Source: Opisthocomus hoazin (Eukaryota > Chordata > Aves > Opisthocomiformes > Opisthocomidae). Taken from it: DNA of 64,000 bases. The notes below the pieces were generated by a model. That model was not told the DNA's origin. It did not search any database and saw only the letters and a program-made list of their open reading frames with translations. Positions 1 through 13,400 of this stretch are shown here, one piece after another. Position 1 is the first letter of the stretch; every line of letters begins with the position of its first letter. The stretch spans positions 7,491,823-7,555,822 of the forward strand of contig NC_134420.1 in NCBI RefSeq assembly GCF_030867145.1, read 5' to 3'. A program made the position numbers and the translations under genes.

Positions 1-3000
1 ACAGCCTTCCTCTACAGGAAGCTACAGAAAGGACAAGCAAAAATGATAAATAAATTAGCCCGAGATACAGGCAGAGAACGAAAGCTAATGACCCACAATA
101 ACTGATGGGCATCGAAAAGGAAAGCGATGCTGGTGTCTCTGGACTGATGGACATTTAGCTGCAACAGATGTCTTTTTTTTTTTTTGACAAGACCTACCGT
201 TCTTCACTGCATCTCCCCAGCCAAAGGGTGTGCACACTTTAGGCAAAGAAACCTTCCCCGCTACCCAGCTCTGGTGTGCTGGCACGTCTCCTAAAACACA
301 CAGGAGATGCTGGTGCTAGGCTTTCTAACCCATGTTGCAGCCTTGGCTATCAACGCTTGGATCTTCTCACCATATTCACGTACCGTACCCAAAGGCATGC
401 CAGTGCCCTAAAATACAACACTTGGTAAAAGAGATCTCAAGCCAGAAAGATGTCAAATATCTAGCTAGAGAAAAGGAAAACTAGATCTCAGTCAAACCCA
501 ATCGAGACTGGCTGCTTAAAAAATAAAATCAAAACACCCCCCTGCACTTCATGAAGAGCTCACTTCATTTTGGCTCTCCACCTAACCTCTATCTTTTGTG
601 AAGTTTAGAAGGGAAGCAGGAGAGGGAAGGAAAGAGAGAGAGAGAGGAGTGTTTGTTGAAGGAAAGAAGATCATGTTTCAACAAGGCACCTTTAAAATCC
701 TATAAAATATTCCCTCTGAGCAAGCTTAACCTGTTTGCTGATAGATAATAGCATGTAATACTGCAGGCTCCATTCAGTCTTTTCCAAGGTCTGGGCCCTC
801 TGCCACTGAGTTATTAAATTATAACACTTACAAAATGATTTAGGCAGAGCTATCTCTATTTGAATAAAGCCCTCCTACCTACTTGTACAAAACCATTAGG
901 TAAAAGGTCTTCATCTTATGTAAAATTCCACAGGCAGTAACCCTGATCCAGCTTCAGTGGTACTAGGAAGAGCTAGAGCTGTTAATATTTTTAGAAACTA
1001 CATTAAACAAGCCAGGTTATTGCAAATGCAAGTCAACACGATGCTGGAGAATACTCAGCAGCAATTGGCCACCCACCACCACTGAGAACATTGCTTTGTG
1101 GATAACGTCCCAATTACGTTACCATCAGTGAAGGTTAACAAGACAAAGCAATAGATATTTTTCTTAGTATACCAGACCAATAATTCTTTGCCAACTATCC
1201 CCTCCCCCCAGAAAAGGCGGGGGAGCGTGGGGGTGTGACAGAAGTATATGTAGGTGCTTCAAACCCGGTCCAGGTCACATCTGCATTAAGCAGCAGTGCC
1301 TGGTGGTGCGGCTGCAGGGAGAGGCAGAGGAGCTGGAGCAGAGGGTGGGTAGCGGGGAGAGGAGAGACCAGGGAAGCTCACAGCTGGGACCCGTCTAAGC
1401 TGTACTCCAGTGCTACGGCCTCGAAGGAACACATTCAGTGCCAAACGCCTTGTAGGAACACGCTTACGTGATGAAAACCAACGTAATTCTCAACCAAATC
1501 ACACACCTCTGCAGCCAGTCCCAGGGGGGACCAGAAGCTGAATGACATCCCTGGTTTAGACCTGCTTTCTCATTTAGATAGTTCCTTCAGGATGAAAATA
1601 AAACCACTGAAGGGACTGAGTAAATGAGTTTGCATTAATACTGTCCCACATCTTAATTGTATTCGGTATGTAACGAAAGTATAGAAAGCCTAGAGGATCA
1701 GCAAGGAAATTCTAATGAAATTCATTCAATTAAAAATGTTTGAGTTTTCTTTTTGTTTTACGGTATCTTCTCGATAACAAGAAGCGAACAATTCCCTTCC
1801 AGAAGCACCACCTCACAGCTACTGCTTGGAATGGTAATTGCTTGCTCTGCATCCAATGAGTGCAGCTAAAATTGAAGGCTGTGTGTTGCATGCAGACATG
1901 CCAACCCCGACAGCCAGAAATCACGAACAGGAGGCAAACAAGTACCAGGCACAGGAAAGATGATGTTTACAGAGGAGCCTACACTCGGAAAGCGTTTGAG
2001 CTTGCAATCACACCTGAATTTTAAAAAAGGTTAAAGTAATACACTCGGCAATTATTTTCTTACCTTTTATATACTACCTACATCTACCACCACAAGGTTT
2101 GGCTACCTCAGCCTATACTACTAGCTAACATTTATACAGTAATAGCACACCGATGCCCCATTATGTTAGACTGATATTGTATTTAAAATTAACGTTCCCC
2201 CAGCTTCTGACAGGGTCTGCACAACTACCAGTGCCCATCTCCCAGCGGGAAGGGCCCAGCTCGAGAGCACCTCCGGGTACGCCAACAGCCAGGACTCTGC
2301 AATATTACCTGGCCCATATTCTCCAATCCTTGACCCGCCATGACCCAACACATTTTCTTCTCCTAATCTTCATCTACTGGTCCTGTTAACACAGACAAAG
2401 CTGCTAATGATAAAACAAAATGGAAGATTTGAAACCACTTTTTGCATTAATGTATTTTTCTCCTCATGATTCCATCTCTCCCCAATAATCTTAAGTGTGG
2501 TCCTACTGCCTCTGACATGATCATGGAGACCTCCAACACTCAAAAAGCACAGAAACCTGCTCTATATTCACAGCGTCACAAAAAGCCTATCAGCCATGCC
2601 ATTTCTTCATTCATCTGCATGTTGTCTTTTCCCCTTCTTCTAGGAAGCACTCTTGTAAGAAAGGAAATCTCCAAATACTTAAAGCCTTAGTCAACATCTG
2701 CTGTGACTGGCTAAACAAGACATCGGTTGCATTCCCACCCAGCAAATACACTGGCCATTTCCTAAGTCCCTGTGCTATCTCTCTAACGAGCACAACGTCT
2801 TATCATCGGCTGTTTGTATTGCAACAAGAAGCTAAGGGCCTCAGTTGAACATGTCAACGTGACTGGCGCTGTACAAATACGCACTTGGAGACACTCCTCA
2901 CCTGGAAGACTGCGCTGCTTAAATGGACAAGACAAACAGCATGGGATGGAGAAGCGGCATGCAGAGGTGGAATAACCAGCCCCAAGCCATCAGTGGAGCC

Positions 3001-6000
3001 CCTCCAGCCGCCCAGTGCTGCTCTCGCACTACACCCAGCTGCTCCCCACCACGTCCTCCTCGAAACAACAGCAGGGACTGTCCAAGCAAATTATATCCAA
3101 ACTACAAAACAAAAAAGGGACCGAAAATAAAGACTAAATTACCTTTATTTCCGCCCCCCCCCCCTTTTTTTTTTTAAGCGGGGCAACAGGACAGGAGACT
3201 GCTCTAGCAGTTTATCGTTCGCTAGATGTGTAGGTAACTCCCTTTGAAAGCGACGGAAAGAAATTGGGTTCTAACAGCTATGCAAGCAGCTTATCTGCAA
3301 TGTTTCCATCCGCTTTTCTGTGGCTCTAACTTGTATGTTTGTGTGGCTGCTCACTTAAGGATGAAGCCTGCTCTTTCACAGAAATAATCAAACTTCAGCC
3401 TACCCACCTATTAGAGGTGACCGAGATATTCAGAAGTTTCAGGTAACAGGGGTACATGGAGACTTCTTTCAGTACAAATACGAAAAAAACCCTACATAAA
3501 TCCTGTTGATTCCAGTAAGCTTTTATCATTTTGCTGAAGCAGGCCCTACAACATTTTCACTGACAGCCACAGAAAGGCTGAAAAATTTCAGACAGGTCTG
3601 TTCCTGCAACAGAAGTAACATCCCCCTCTTCCCCCACCATATTTGTAACTTATTTCTCCGGCCTCCTTCTTCCCATGTCACATCAACCTGGGTTTTTTGG
3701 TTTTTTTTCTTCCAACATGATGTCTTAGCTTTCTTTCAGACACAGTAACTAGCTCTAATGTACCCTATTCATGTGCCAATCAAGCCATCATCAAGATCTT
3801 AGAGAGAACAATACTTGTACGCAGAGACCTATTTTGAACTGGTATTTGAGTCACTGCAGGCCAGCCATTAAGCAATCACACATACAGTTAATGGCCTGTG
3901 TTGACACATGGTGGGGAATTAACCCAGAGAAAAATTCCACTGCATTATTATGAAAGAGTTTGTATCCTGGAATAGGAATATAGCGCAAGTTAACATGCGC
4001 TTTGGTTAATTTTTAAGAGCCACACGTTTGGCACGGATTATGGGCTGAAGGAAGGGTTTATTGTAAGCTCGAGGAGGAAACAAAATGTCTTTCAGTGCAA
4101 GAGTATTTCCCTTACACAGTTAGAGATTATTTATAGCAGGGAGTAAAATTATGCATTATTCATGGTTTTATAATTATTTACTCTCCAGAATACAGTCACG
4201 CCAGGGAATTAAGTACAAAAAAATACAGGCCTTGAAGTGCGACAGGCGCGTCAGTCAAGCAGTCTGAGGGCAAGCCTGCGCCGAGATACTCCTCCTGTAC
4301 CTACGGGTACCCACCACCAAATGCGAATAACCAACCTGTGCAAGGCCATGAAGAAGATCACGGACAAAACCGAGTGGGAACTCGGATCGTCCACATCCCC
4401 AGTGTCTAATCAACCTCACATGTCCTGCTACCACCCAAACTCCTGGTAGGGAAGCGCTCAGCATGGTTACACCACCTCTGACTTGGAACTTCTTAAAAAT
4501 CGTTTACAAAAGGAACCTGATTGTCCAAGACTCCAAGAGTAACTATAAATGAAAGCGTTGAAAAAGTCATTACAAGTATTCAGTGATAATCCCCTCGGAT
4601 TCACAGCCACTTGAGGTGACACAGACTACAGGGGGGCTTCAGGAGCGCAGCAGAGTAGTTAAACTCTGCAAGAAGCAACAAGAAGCAACATTTTTCAAAG
4701 GGCCACTGCAAAGCACCTTTGCCAGGCAGACTCATCATGCCCTGCATGGCCCGTTGAGGGGGATCAAATCTAAGCAACGTGATTATTTTCTGCTGATTGC
4801 ACATCTCTGCAGTTTGTCCTGCTTGTCTCCCGTCTCCAGACAGCACGGCTCAGGCCACATGTGAAGCCAAGGCAAGTTGTAAAGCTGGCAGTGGAGCCTT
4901 TGGGTGCTAGCGTTCAAAATGCTGTCTGCCTGTTCGCAATACTTTTGTACTTCACTGACACGTCTTCCAGATATGGGAAACTATGAGGAATACTTTAATG
5001 CCTTCACCTCATTTAGCACAACAGTCCCAGTAAACTGGCTGGAATAACAGGACTCCAGGTAAGGTGCTTGGACCTGGGATCATCTTAGCCCAAACGTGCG
5101 TGTCTAAACCATTCATTGCAACCACCGTTTTTGGCAAGATTTGAGATTACTTGTAAAAGCCAGTAAAGGTAGGAAGGAGCGTTTCTTTTTTAATCCATAG
5201 GTCTTCACACATGAAGGCAAAAGGAGAATGCAGCAACAGGTTACATGTTAAGGCTTCACCCTACTACACCCTCCAGGTGTAGCTGCACGATGTGTTTTCG
5301 TTCTGGTGAAGAAAATTGGCTTATATTCCCATCACTCTCCACCTCCATGATGGATCTCTTTATGGGCAGCATGCTGGAATCAGATCGTTATAACAATCTG
5401 GATTTAAACAAAAGCTTTTCTGGGTTTGGGCTTTTTTTTGTTTCTTTTGGCAGATGGGGTTAGCAGTCCTCTCTATCGCATGGCCTCACGGAGAGCTGTC
5501 TCAGCACAACTATGGGGCAGCAAACTGAAACGGCAGTAGGAATGAAGAAAGGTACTGGAGGGGACAGTGGGAGCTTTGCACCAAAAGGAAATGTAACATG
5601 TAGCTACACCTGCAATGGAATCAACAGCAGGTTCCCTAAAGGAGTTTTACAGAAAGGTATTTGTCAAGTTTTAAGTAAATAAAGTTTAACTCTATGTTTG
5701 CAACCGAGTTAAAATAGGGCAGAATTGCCAGCTGCAACAATTGTCCTCACCATGGCAGAGTCATACTGAACCATCACCCACCAAGGTAACTATTTCATTT
5801 TTAAATTACTCTAACTTTGATTTTTCTTCAACGAGTTAAGTCAGCCCCAAGGTAGAGTCATATCTGAGTTTTAAGATAAAGTATACTTCGCTAAACCTGA
5901 CAAAGACACTTACGCATGACCAAGGTTTTCTTCATTACTGTTGAGGAAGTTCTCAAGCATTTTTTCCTTATCGAAAATTTCTGGGAACAGCCATTGCTGA

Positions 6001-9000
6001 AACACTAAGACCATCACCAAACTATGTAATCAAACCAGTTTAATGAGATCTGGGTTCACACTCCCCTCCCAGTCTCAGGTCCTTGCTGCACACCCACAAA
6101 CACCTACAAGGCACATTTCGTTCCATTTAACAGCTTCAAGGGCAATTCCATAAAACTTCAACCGCCTCACCAGGAGCACATGGAGCCACACTCACCCTTT
6201 GGACTCCAAGGACACCATGTCTTGCTCCACCTAGCAACTCAGTATTTACTACTACAAACCTTTCACACCAAAAGCTCCCCACTACAACTCCAGACACAGG
6301 TCTGTCGAGGTTCAGTTCCTTGCCCCCACACAGACCCAAATTTTGTGGGTTTGGAGAGGCTGGTTGCCCTTCCCAAACCATAGGTTCAAAGGAGAATAAT
6401 CTTTTCTGCATCTCTGAGAGGGGGAAGGGGAAAGATAAAGCTATCGATGTTTCTCAGCCACCCAGACAGAACCTGGCACTTAAATCGGTTTATGCTTCTA
6501 GAAAAGCAGTGCTATTATTACACACATATATTCATATTAAAAAAATCTTCTATTGCATTTTCACTCTGTGTTTTTGCTCTGTTGCAAAAAGAGAATACAA
6601 ACAGCTACACATCTGATTTCATAAAAATGCCAGCTTCAGTAACTCTAAGTACTTTGAATTTTATTCATTTTCTTCTGGTTTATTTTAGTCTCCTAGCCTG
6701 TCCCACCCAATGTTTAGAAAGCAACCTGAGCCTCAAAAGTCTGGGTAAGCCCTACATTTTTAGAAGGCTAAAAGCAAAACAAAACTGATATATGAACACA
6801 GCCACTGATACCATGAAGCCAGAAGACAAAATGTAAACATCTCAATCTGTCCAAACCTATATACAACAGCTTTACCATTTCAAGAATTTTTTTCACTTAC
6901 ATACAACATGTAACTTGGATGTAACTAAAAATTGTTTCAGGCAAGAACAAAATCTCCTTCTGCAATACAGCCCTATAATTACCTATATACTGTGGGAAAA
7001 CTAAAAGCACACAGTACAGCTTCCTAGTCTCAAAATAGATTTCATGGCAGCACCTGGAATGGCCTTTATAGAACCAAACACGCTTTTACGTAGCCATTTT
7101 CAAGGCATCCTAAAGTAGCTGACAAAGCATGGGCATTTCTGACAAGATGTAAAACTTAGGTTTTGGAAATTCTTGATCACCAACTATTCCACTTTAACAG
7201 AAGAGTAATTTCCACTTGATGACATTTGAAGGATTAAAGTCTGCCTGAAGTCTTCTGAAGCTTCCCATATGGCAGTATTCATGGGTGCTAACACACAGCC
7301 CTTGCGTTTCATGTGGGGAAACGGTACCTGCAAACAACAGTCAAAGTGATGGTTGTTGCCCATTGACAAGAAGCATAGCTAAATACAAGAATCCAAATGG
7401 CCTCACCAGCTTCATATGAGCTTCCCATCCTTTTGAGTGATACTCGTTTCAGCTACATTCCTCTTTTTGATTTGAGATGTATGGCCAAGTCCCTTAACAG
7501 GCATGAAGACACAGGTTGAGCATCCACCTTACCTTCCAGTGAACCTTAGACACAAATTGAAATGAGAGCTGCACACTCTTAGAGAAGCGCCACCGGTTCA
7601 GGTTCCACTTCAACAGCACAGGACTGAACAAGGGATGTCAAGGAAGTATCTGAAATTAATTCTTCTTGTATCATGAGCATCAGGAATTATCTCGCTCTTA
7701 CCTGACTTCTCACAGAGCTAGTAACTTCTTTTCAAGAAGCAAAACTTCATGTATGCTCTGCCTTGTGAAAAAACACCACTCTTTCCTCGATGGTCAAAGT
7801 TGTGTAGCTTTTATCTTTTTGTTCCCCTAACATGTATTTGCTGTCATCTTAAAGCAACATAATATGCATCGTATTTCAGGACCTACAGTGACAGCAGCAC
7901 CTGTGGTGTGCAGATACATAATGGTAGGTTTTCTCCCCCAAAGACCGCAGTAAAAAACTAGCTAGTGTTACGAGCACCTGGGGAAGGGGAAAACAATAAA
8001 AAGAAAAGAGAGAGACAAGTCATTACTCTATTGCTTTCCAAATTTGGCCACAAGCTGGTACCCTCTCCCAGCAGACAAACAGACTAGTTCTGCAACTAAC
8101 CCTCGGACAAAGCCTGCTCCTCAGGCCTCCCACCAGACAGAGCAGGGTCTCACACCTTCGCTAGAAGGGCAGATTGTGGGACACAGCCTGCCCGAGAGCC
8201 GGGCTGCTCGCTGCCAGCCAGCCCCTGCGCCCAGGAGACGGCCGCCCTCGTCATCGCCGACACCACTGCGTGCGCAGCCGTCGCTGCCCGCGTTGTGCGG
8301 GCAGCCTCACAGCACCGCGCACATACGCATCTCTTATGTTCTGGGGAACTTGGCAGAGGTATGGCCCTGCCACTGACACCAGCCAACAGATGACAAGTGT
8401 CTGCAGAGCCACATCCTCCGACGGTTCAAGCCTCACGCAAGGCTGCTGCACCATGCTAGGCTCGGGGGCTTGACTAATTTCAGTCAACGTGGGTTAGCCA
8501 TATAGTAGAAACTGGCAGGAGCGGTCACATCTGCAGGTAACAAGCCATCCGCTAAGAAGAAAAAAAATCTGTAAAGGAAAATAATTAGTCTGGATGAAGG
8601 AAAACCAACTGGAAGCACAAAACCTCCCACTCATGTACCAAGAGATGAAAAAGGAATGTTCTCATAGGGCTTCCACCTCCGAAGGCCAAAGGACAAAAGG
8701 CAGGTTCTCCTATCACCTGCAGCAGAAAGCCACATAAGATGAGGAAAGTATTTTCCCTTTTTTTTTAATACTATTATTATGAACTATGCATAAATGCAAA
8801 TTTTAGATGGCTACGCAAAGAGGCCACCCCAAGCAACCTACCACAACCACCAACGGGCCTCCTGAGCAGCTAACATGTCGAGAAGTCTTCTAGCGTAACC
8901 AGATAAGATGGATCAACTGTGACCAAGACATGGGCCCTTACTCAAAATCTGCCCCAAACTGGAGAAGACTTCTCCAAAATCAAAACAGTCGGTGAACCTG

Positions 9001-10289
9001 GTTCTTCACCAACCGACTCTTTTCATGTATTTTGACTACGACTGGAGGCTCAGACAAAGAAAGTCTGGGGGGAAAGGAATAAGTTCTGAATTACAAAAGC
9101 AAGGCGTGTAGGAAAATACTTTATATTGTGCTGGACCAACTGGTAAGAGATGAGGGAGAATGGGTGGCAAGTTTCGGGCACAGAGACACTGATTCTGAGG
9201 TCCCTAGCGGCACGCAGACATGTGTTTTGCCGTTGCAGGACTGCCCGCTAACCTGCAGAGGTTGTCCCCCTGTCACCACAGCACACAGAGCAGCCGGCAC
9301 AGCCCCAGCTGGCAGCCATAAGCGGGTTAATGCACACTGCACACCAATTAGAAAAAAACCCATATAGTTAAAATGAACTGCAATTGCAAAGAAAGCAAGA
9401 GGAAAAAAGGAAACCCAAAAGAACCTCACACTCTCACACGCCCAGAGAAAAAGCCGAGTATACTGGTAGTGTGGGGAATCCAGCCCTTTACACATTCCCA
9501 TTCCACGCCAGCATATTCACAGTAGTTTTCAATAAACATCTACACAAGTCACTGGAGGGGGGGGAAGGAAGAAAAAAAAAAAAAAAAATCTGTTTCTTTC
9601 ATACAATTCCACAAAAATAACTGTCATCACAAGCATCCTTGTGGCAGAAAAGTCCATATTTGCCTGCAGTGAAATCCGTCTGCAGCTGCCCTGTGGAAAA
9701 GACAGCCAATAATTGGCTTCTTTCACCTCTGTTAACCACGAACAAAAGTGGCATTCAGCTCCCAAATGGACAGAAGGCACCAATGGATGGTCAGCTCGCT
9801 GAGCCAATGGGCTGGAATAACAATAACCCTGTAGCATTTTCTTTTTCCTTTTGTTTAGTCTTTCAAAGCCCTTAATTAAGACCCTCACAAAGCACCCCTA
9901 CAGGCTCCTTTCAATGAGGCATTACACGCCTGTTTTCTTGTATTTAAGGAAGAAAAGTAACAGGGATTTCTGAAACACATTAAGCAGTACACACAGCTTC
10001 CATGTATTCACAACTGAAATACTGTTACATTTTAGCTTTTAAATATTATCGCCAATAAGAAGTTGTTCGAGCTTACTGTGCTCGCTCTTTGCTGTAGCAC
10101 CCTTGCTACGCCAAGAAAAAAAATAAATACAGGCGGTCACAAATGCGGCAGACCTGCGGCAGCTGGCCCAAGCCCCTCGCCAGCCAGCGGCTCCCAGAAC
10201 GCAGGCCAGGGGAACAAGGCGTGTTGACCAAACGTCCCTGGGCATCCCGAGGCAGAGAGCCGAGCGAGGACCGGGCAGCGCCGGCAACT
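1..10289. other. LGR4 intron 1, distal part (no gene seen)
   Basis: AT-rich non-coding DNA lying downstream of LGR4 exon 1 on the minus strand, so most likely LGR4 intron 1. I looked for the next leucine-rich-repeat exon (expected length about 72 nt) and saw none, though such a short exon is easy to miss by eye. Open frames here are short, unconserved in appearance and often run through low-complexity sequence. The stretch holds an (AG)7 run at 633-646, an A17 run at 9572-9588 and a CpG-dense patch near 8160-8340. The intron assignment is inferred from position and synteny. Confidence 0.6.
8160..8340. other. CpG-dense patch with GC-rich hairpin inside LGR4 intron 1
   Basis: A locally GC- and CpG-rich stretch in an AT-rich intron. 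It contains a perfect 9-bp inverted repeat, GCTGCCCGC at 8283-8291 and GCGGGCAGC at 8297-8305, separated by five bases. It could be a small intragenic CpG island, an enhancer, or just a GC-rich relic. No coding or RNA family is recognised. Confidence 0.4.
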
Positions 10290-10471
10290 CACAGAATCAC
10301 AGAATCGTCGGGGTGGGAAGGGACCTCTGTGGGTCATCTAGTCCAGCCCTCCTGCCGAAGCAGGGTCACCTACAGCAGGCTGCACAGGACCTCGTCCAGG
10401 CGGGTCTTGAATATCTCCAGAGAAGGAGACCCCACAACCTCCCTGGGCAGCCTGTTCCAGGGCTCCGTCAC
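10290..10471 (-). mobile_element. CR1 LINE 3' fragment
   Basis: On the plus strand it begins with ACAGAATCACAGAATC, the complement of the CR1 3'-terminal ATTCTGTG repeat. It continues with the conserved tail (GACCTCTGTGGGTCATCTAG at about 10321-10341) and then the complement of the end of ORF2. The match breaks off around 10471 within the sequence that elsewhere reads GCTCCGTCACCCTCAGAGGG, so the copy is severely 5'-truncated. It belongs to the same subfamily as the copies at 31.0, 33.8 and 56.0 kb. It lies in LGR4 intron 1, in the same orientation as the gene. Confidence 0.93.
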
Positions 10472-13400
10472 TCATTTGCTCATTTGAGCGAAACTCATTT
10501 GCTGAGGCTGCACATGGCGCACTGGCATTGCCTGGGAATCAGCATTGCCTCTGAAGGCCAAGGTACCTACCCTGCTGCGTTCCCTGGCCTCGTCTACCAT
10601 TAAGTATCTGCTTGCACTTAACAGACGCGGAGGTACCCTGTGCTCCACTATTTCTGACCAAAATGATGTAATATTGAGGCTTGTATACAAAACAGGACAT
10701 TTGGGGACTACTTCTGCTTTTCAGCAGCGTGGGCAGGCTCTGGTGAACAGAAATGCTACAGAAATTTGCAGTATTTGAGCAGATAACTGCTGCTCTTTTC
10801 TTGAAGGTCTTCTCCCCCAGCCACGACTAGGAAATAAATCAGTGTTAACAAAACACCGTTGCAATACTGTCCTCGCAGGTGCAGGCTAGTTAGCTGAGAC
10901 CTAGTCTGCCAGTTCTTCCCACTCCAAGCCAGCCTGAGCAGCTGGTGACAGCGGCCGCTGGTTTTTGTGGGGCACCCAGTGGGTGCGGTGAAGGGTGCAG
11001 GGGCACCAGGTCCAGCCATTGCCCAGGCCACCACAGTCCAAGCCCTCCAGAACCCCTCCAGCCCGCTGTCCTGGCTCTCCGCTGCCAAAGTCATTAGCAG
11101 GGGGTATTTTTCACATCAAAGAACTACAGGCTGAGGCTCTGGTAACCTCCAAACCGCTCTCTCCCCTGCAATAAAATGGGAATAGCGTTTTTATGATTGA
11201 CAGAAACCCCCACACCACCAGAATACAGAACAAAGACATTTTTATTACTAACGCCAATCTAAGCAAACATAAAACGCAACAGTTTAAAATCCTCCTCTCT
11301 ACGCTCCCTATGAATCCAGCAGCCATTCTTTAACAAGCACCACTTGCTATAAAGACTCTATGAGTCTAGGCAAAATGCAACTGGATATAAATCAGCTCAG
11401 ACCTTTTTTATTCTTTTTTTTTTTTTTTTTTTAATATACCAAAGAGTTAGCTGCTTGTATCTGTATTCACACAGTCAAGGAAGTAACTTGCCTTTCAGAA
11501 ACGGTACTCTAGCAGCAGTACTGAAGTGATTTTGCTCTTCAAAAAAATCAGACTGCCTGTTTAGGTATTATGCACCAAAATCTCTTCTAGTCTTACCTTA
11601 GACCACTGAACTAAGGCCCCAACACATAATGCAAGATTATCACCCGTCCTACATGGTGTTCTTGTTTCCTCCTCCTCCAAGAAAGTATGATGTAATTGTA
11701 CTAAAAGATACGGAAAATGAAAAGGACAATGTCTGCATGAGTTTGTTTTGGAGGCCTAACTCCAAGCACACATTTTTGGAAAGCCTGTTCACAAGCCTTT
11801 CTCAGAGCATGTTGTATCGCTGACCTTGACCGAGCTTCAACATCGATCAAGCAGGATTTTGCTCTCAAGTTCTATTATTGACAATTTCTGTGATTATTTA
11901 CCACAGCAGTGGCAAGAGGGACTCCTCTCCATCAGCAAAGAGCAAGAAAAGTCATTTAAGTTCTGAAAATGAGCACAAAATGTCATCCCAAGTGCATCCA
12001 ATACATCAGCTACAACCCACATTCACACTGCACTGATAAAAATCTCACAGAAGTATCTGATAAAACTGCAATATAAGGTAAAAATATGCCACTGCAATAT
12101 GATGCAGACAAGCAAAACAAGACCCAGCCCCTCCCACGCCCCCCAAAGACCCAGACACAGCTCTAAGTGGCACACGAAGAGGGTAAGGCGCCTCTCACTA
12201 GTGTCATGGCTCAGCATCCAGGACAGGGGAATCTCAGTACCTTAACTGCTATAGTCTTGAAAAAAAAAAAAAAACAAACACAAAACAAACCAACAACCCC
12301 CCAAAAACCTGTCCAGACATCAGAGGTGCTCACCAGTACAACTTTGTTGGTTACGATCGCATCCCAAACTGGATAGCTGTGCTAACCAAATCCAGTAGTA
12401 CAGCTCTAGACTTCTGGGTTCTGCCCTACCATGAATAAAAATAATACCTACCATTGCCGACCCAAGAATATAAATCAATAAAAAAATAGCATATTTTTTA
12501 AGGCAAGCAAATACAAGCAAATGAAATCTTTCACAGAAACCCTCAGCCCAAAAAAAAAACAACTGATAGCAATTGCTTGCCATTCTAAATAGCAGAGGTC
12601 AAAAATTACTCATAATTTTCTTGAAAAGGTTAAGTTCTCTCTTCAGTTTAACTCTGCTCGCAGTATTTACATGACTACACCTACTTAAAACTGAGTAGAT
12701 TTTAATCACCAAACTGTCAAGAAAAAAACAGCATACTTAATGCAAACAGAACATTACAAGTATTTACACGAAAAACAAAGACCTACCACATTAACTATCC
12801 AACCCACACTCAGCAGCAGAGATTAAGGCTTGTCAAGTTTAATCATGTACGCAGGATCAATTTTTTGTACCAACACATCCCTAGCATGTGTGATGGAAAA
12901 GCAAGAGACCCACAAAAGGCGATCACGTAACCCACCTGTATTTCTCGCTTGCTTGCAGACAGAAATAGCACACGCATCTTTCCAGCACTACGCATTTTAC
13001 AGACGAACTCCAGGAAGAAAATTGGGCTTGTGAACCCTTGTCTCCTTGGCTACCTCCGCGCAACGAACACGGGCCTATTTTTACTGCATCCCAGCTATCC
13101 TACAGGCAAGGAAATACACTCTAGCTCTTACCTAAAGGCCACCAGTCAATGCAAATTCCTTTTTGATGCACAAACCTATGTTTGCAGTGAAGACAACTGG
13201 AACGGATGCAAGCTGGATGAAGAATACCCCTCCCAAGCTCCCTTAATAAAAAGATCTGGTTTTTCTCGTTCTCGCTTATTTCAAAGTCCAGTTTCTTTTG
13301 CCTTGAAAGATTACGGGTTTTACTGAATTAGTAAATTGGGGCCAGTAAAACTTGCCATGCAGCTTGAAACCTGCCCCTAATATGGACACCTTAGCACTAC

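Noticed and set aside
9121..9501. 126-codon minus-strand frame with a hydrophobic stretch
   Set aside because: The hydrophobic part looks like a membrane segment but comes from T-rich intron sequence; no family resemblance seen.
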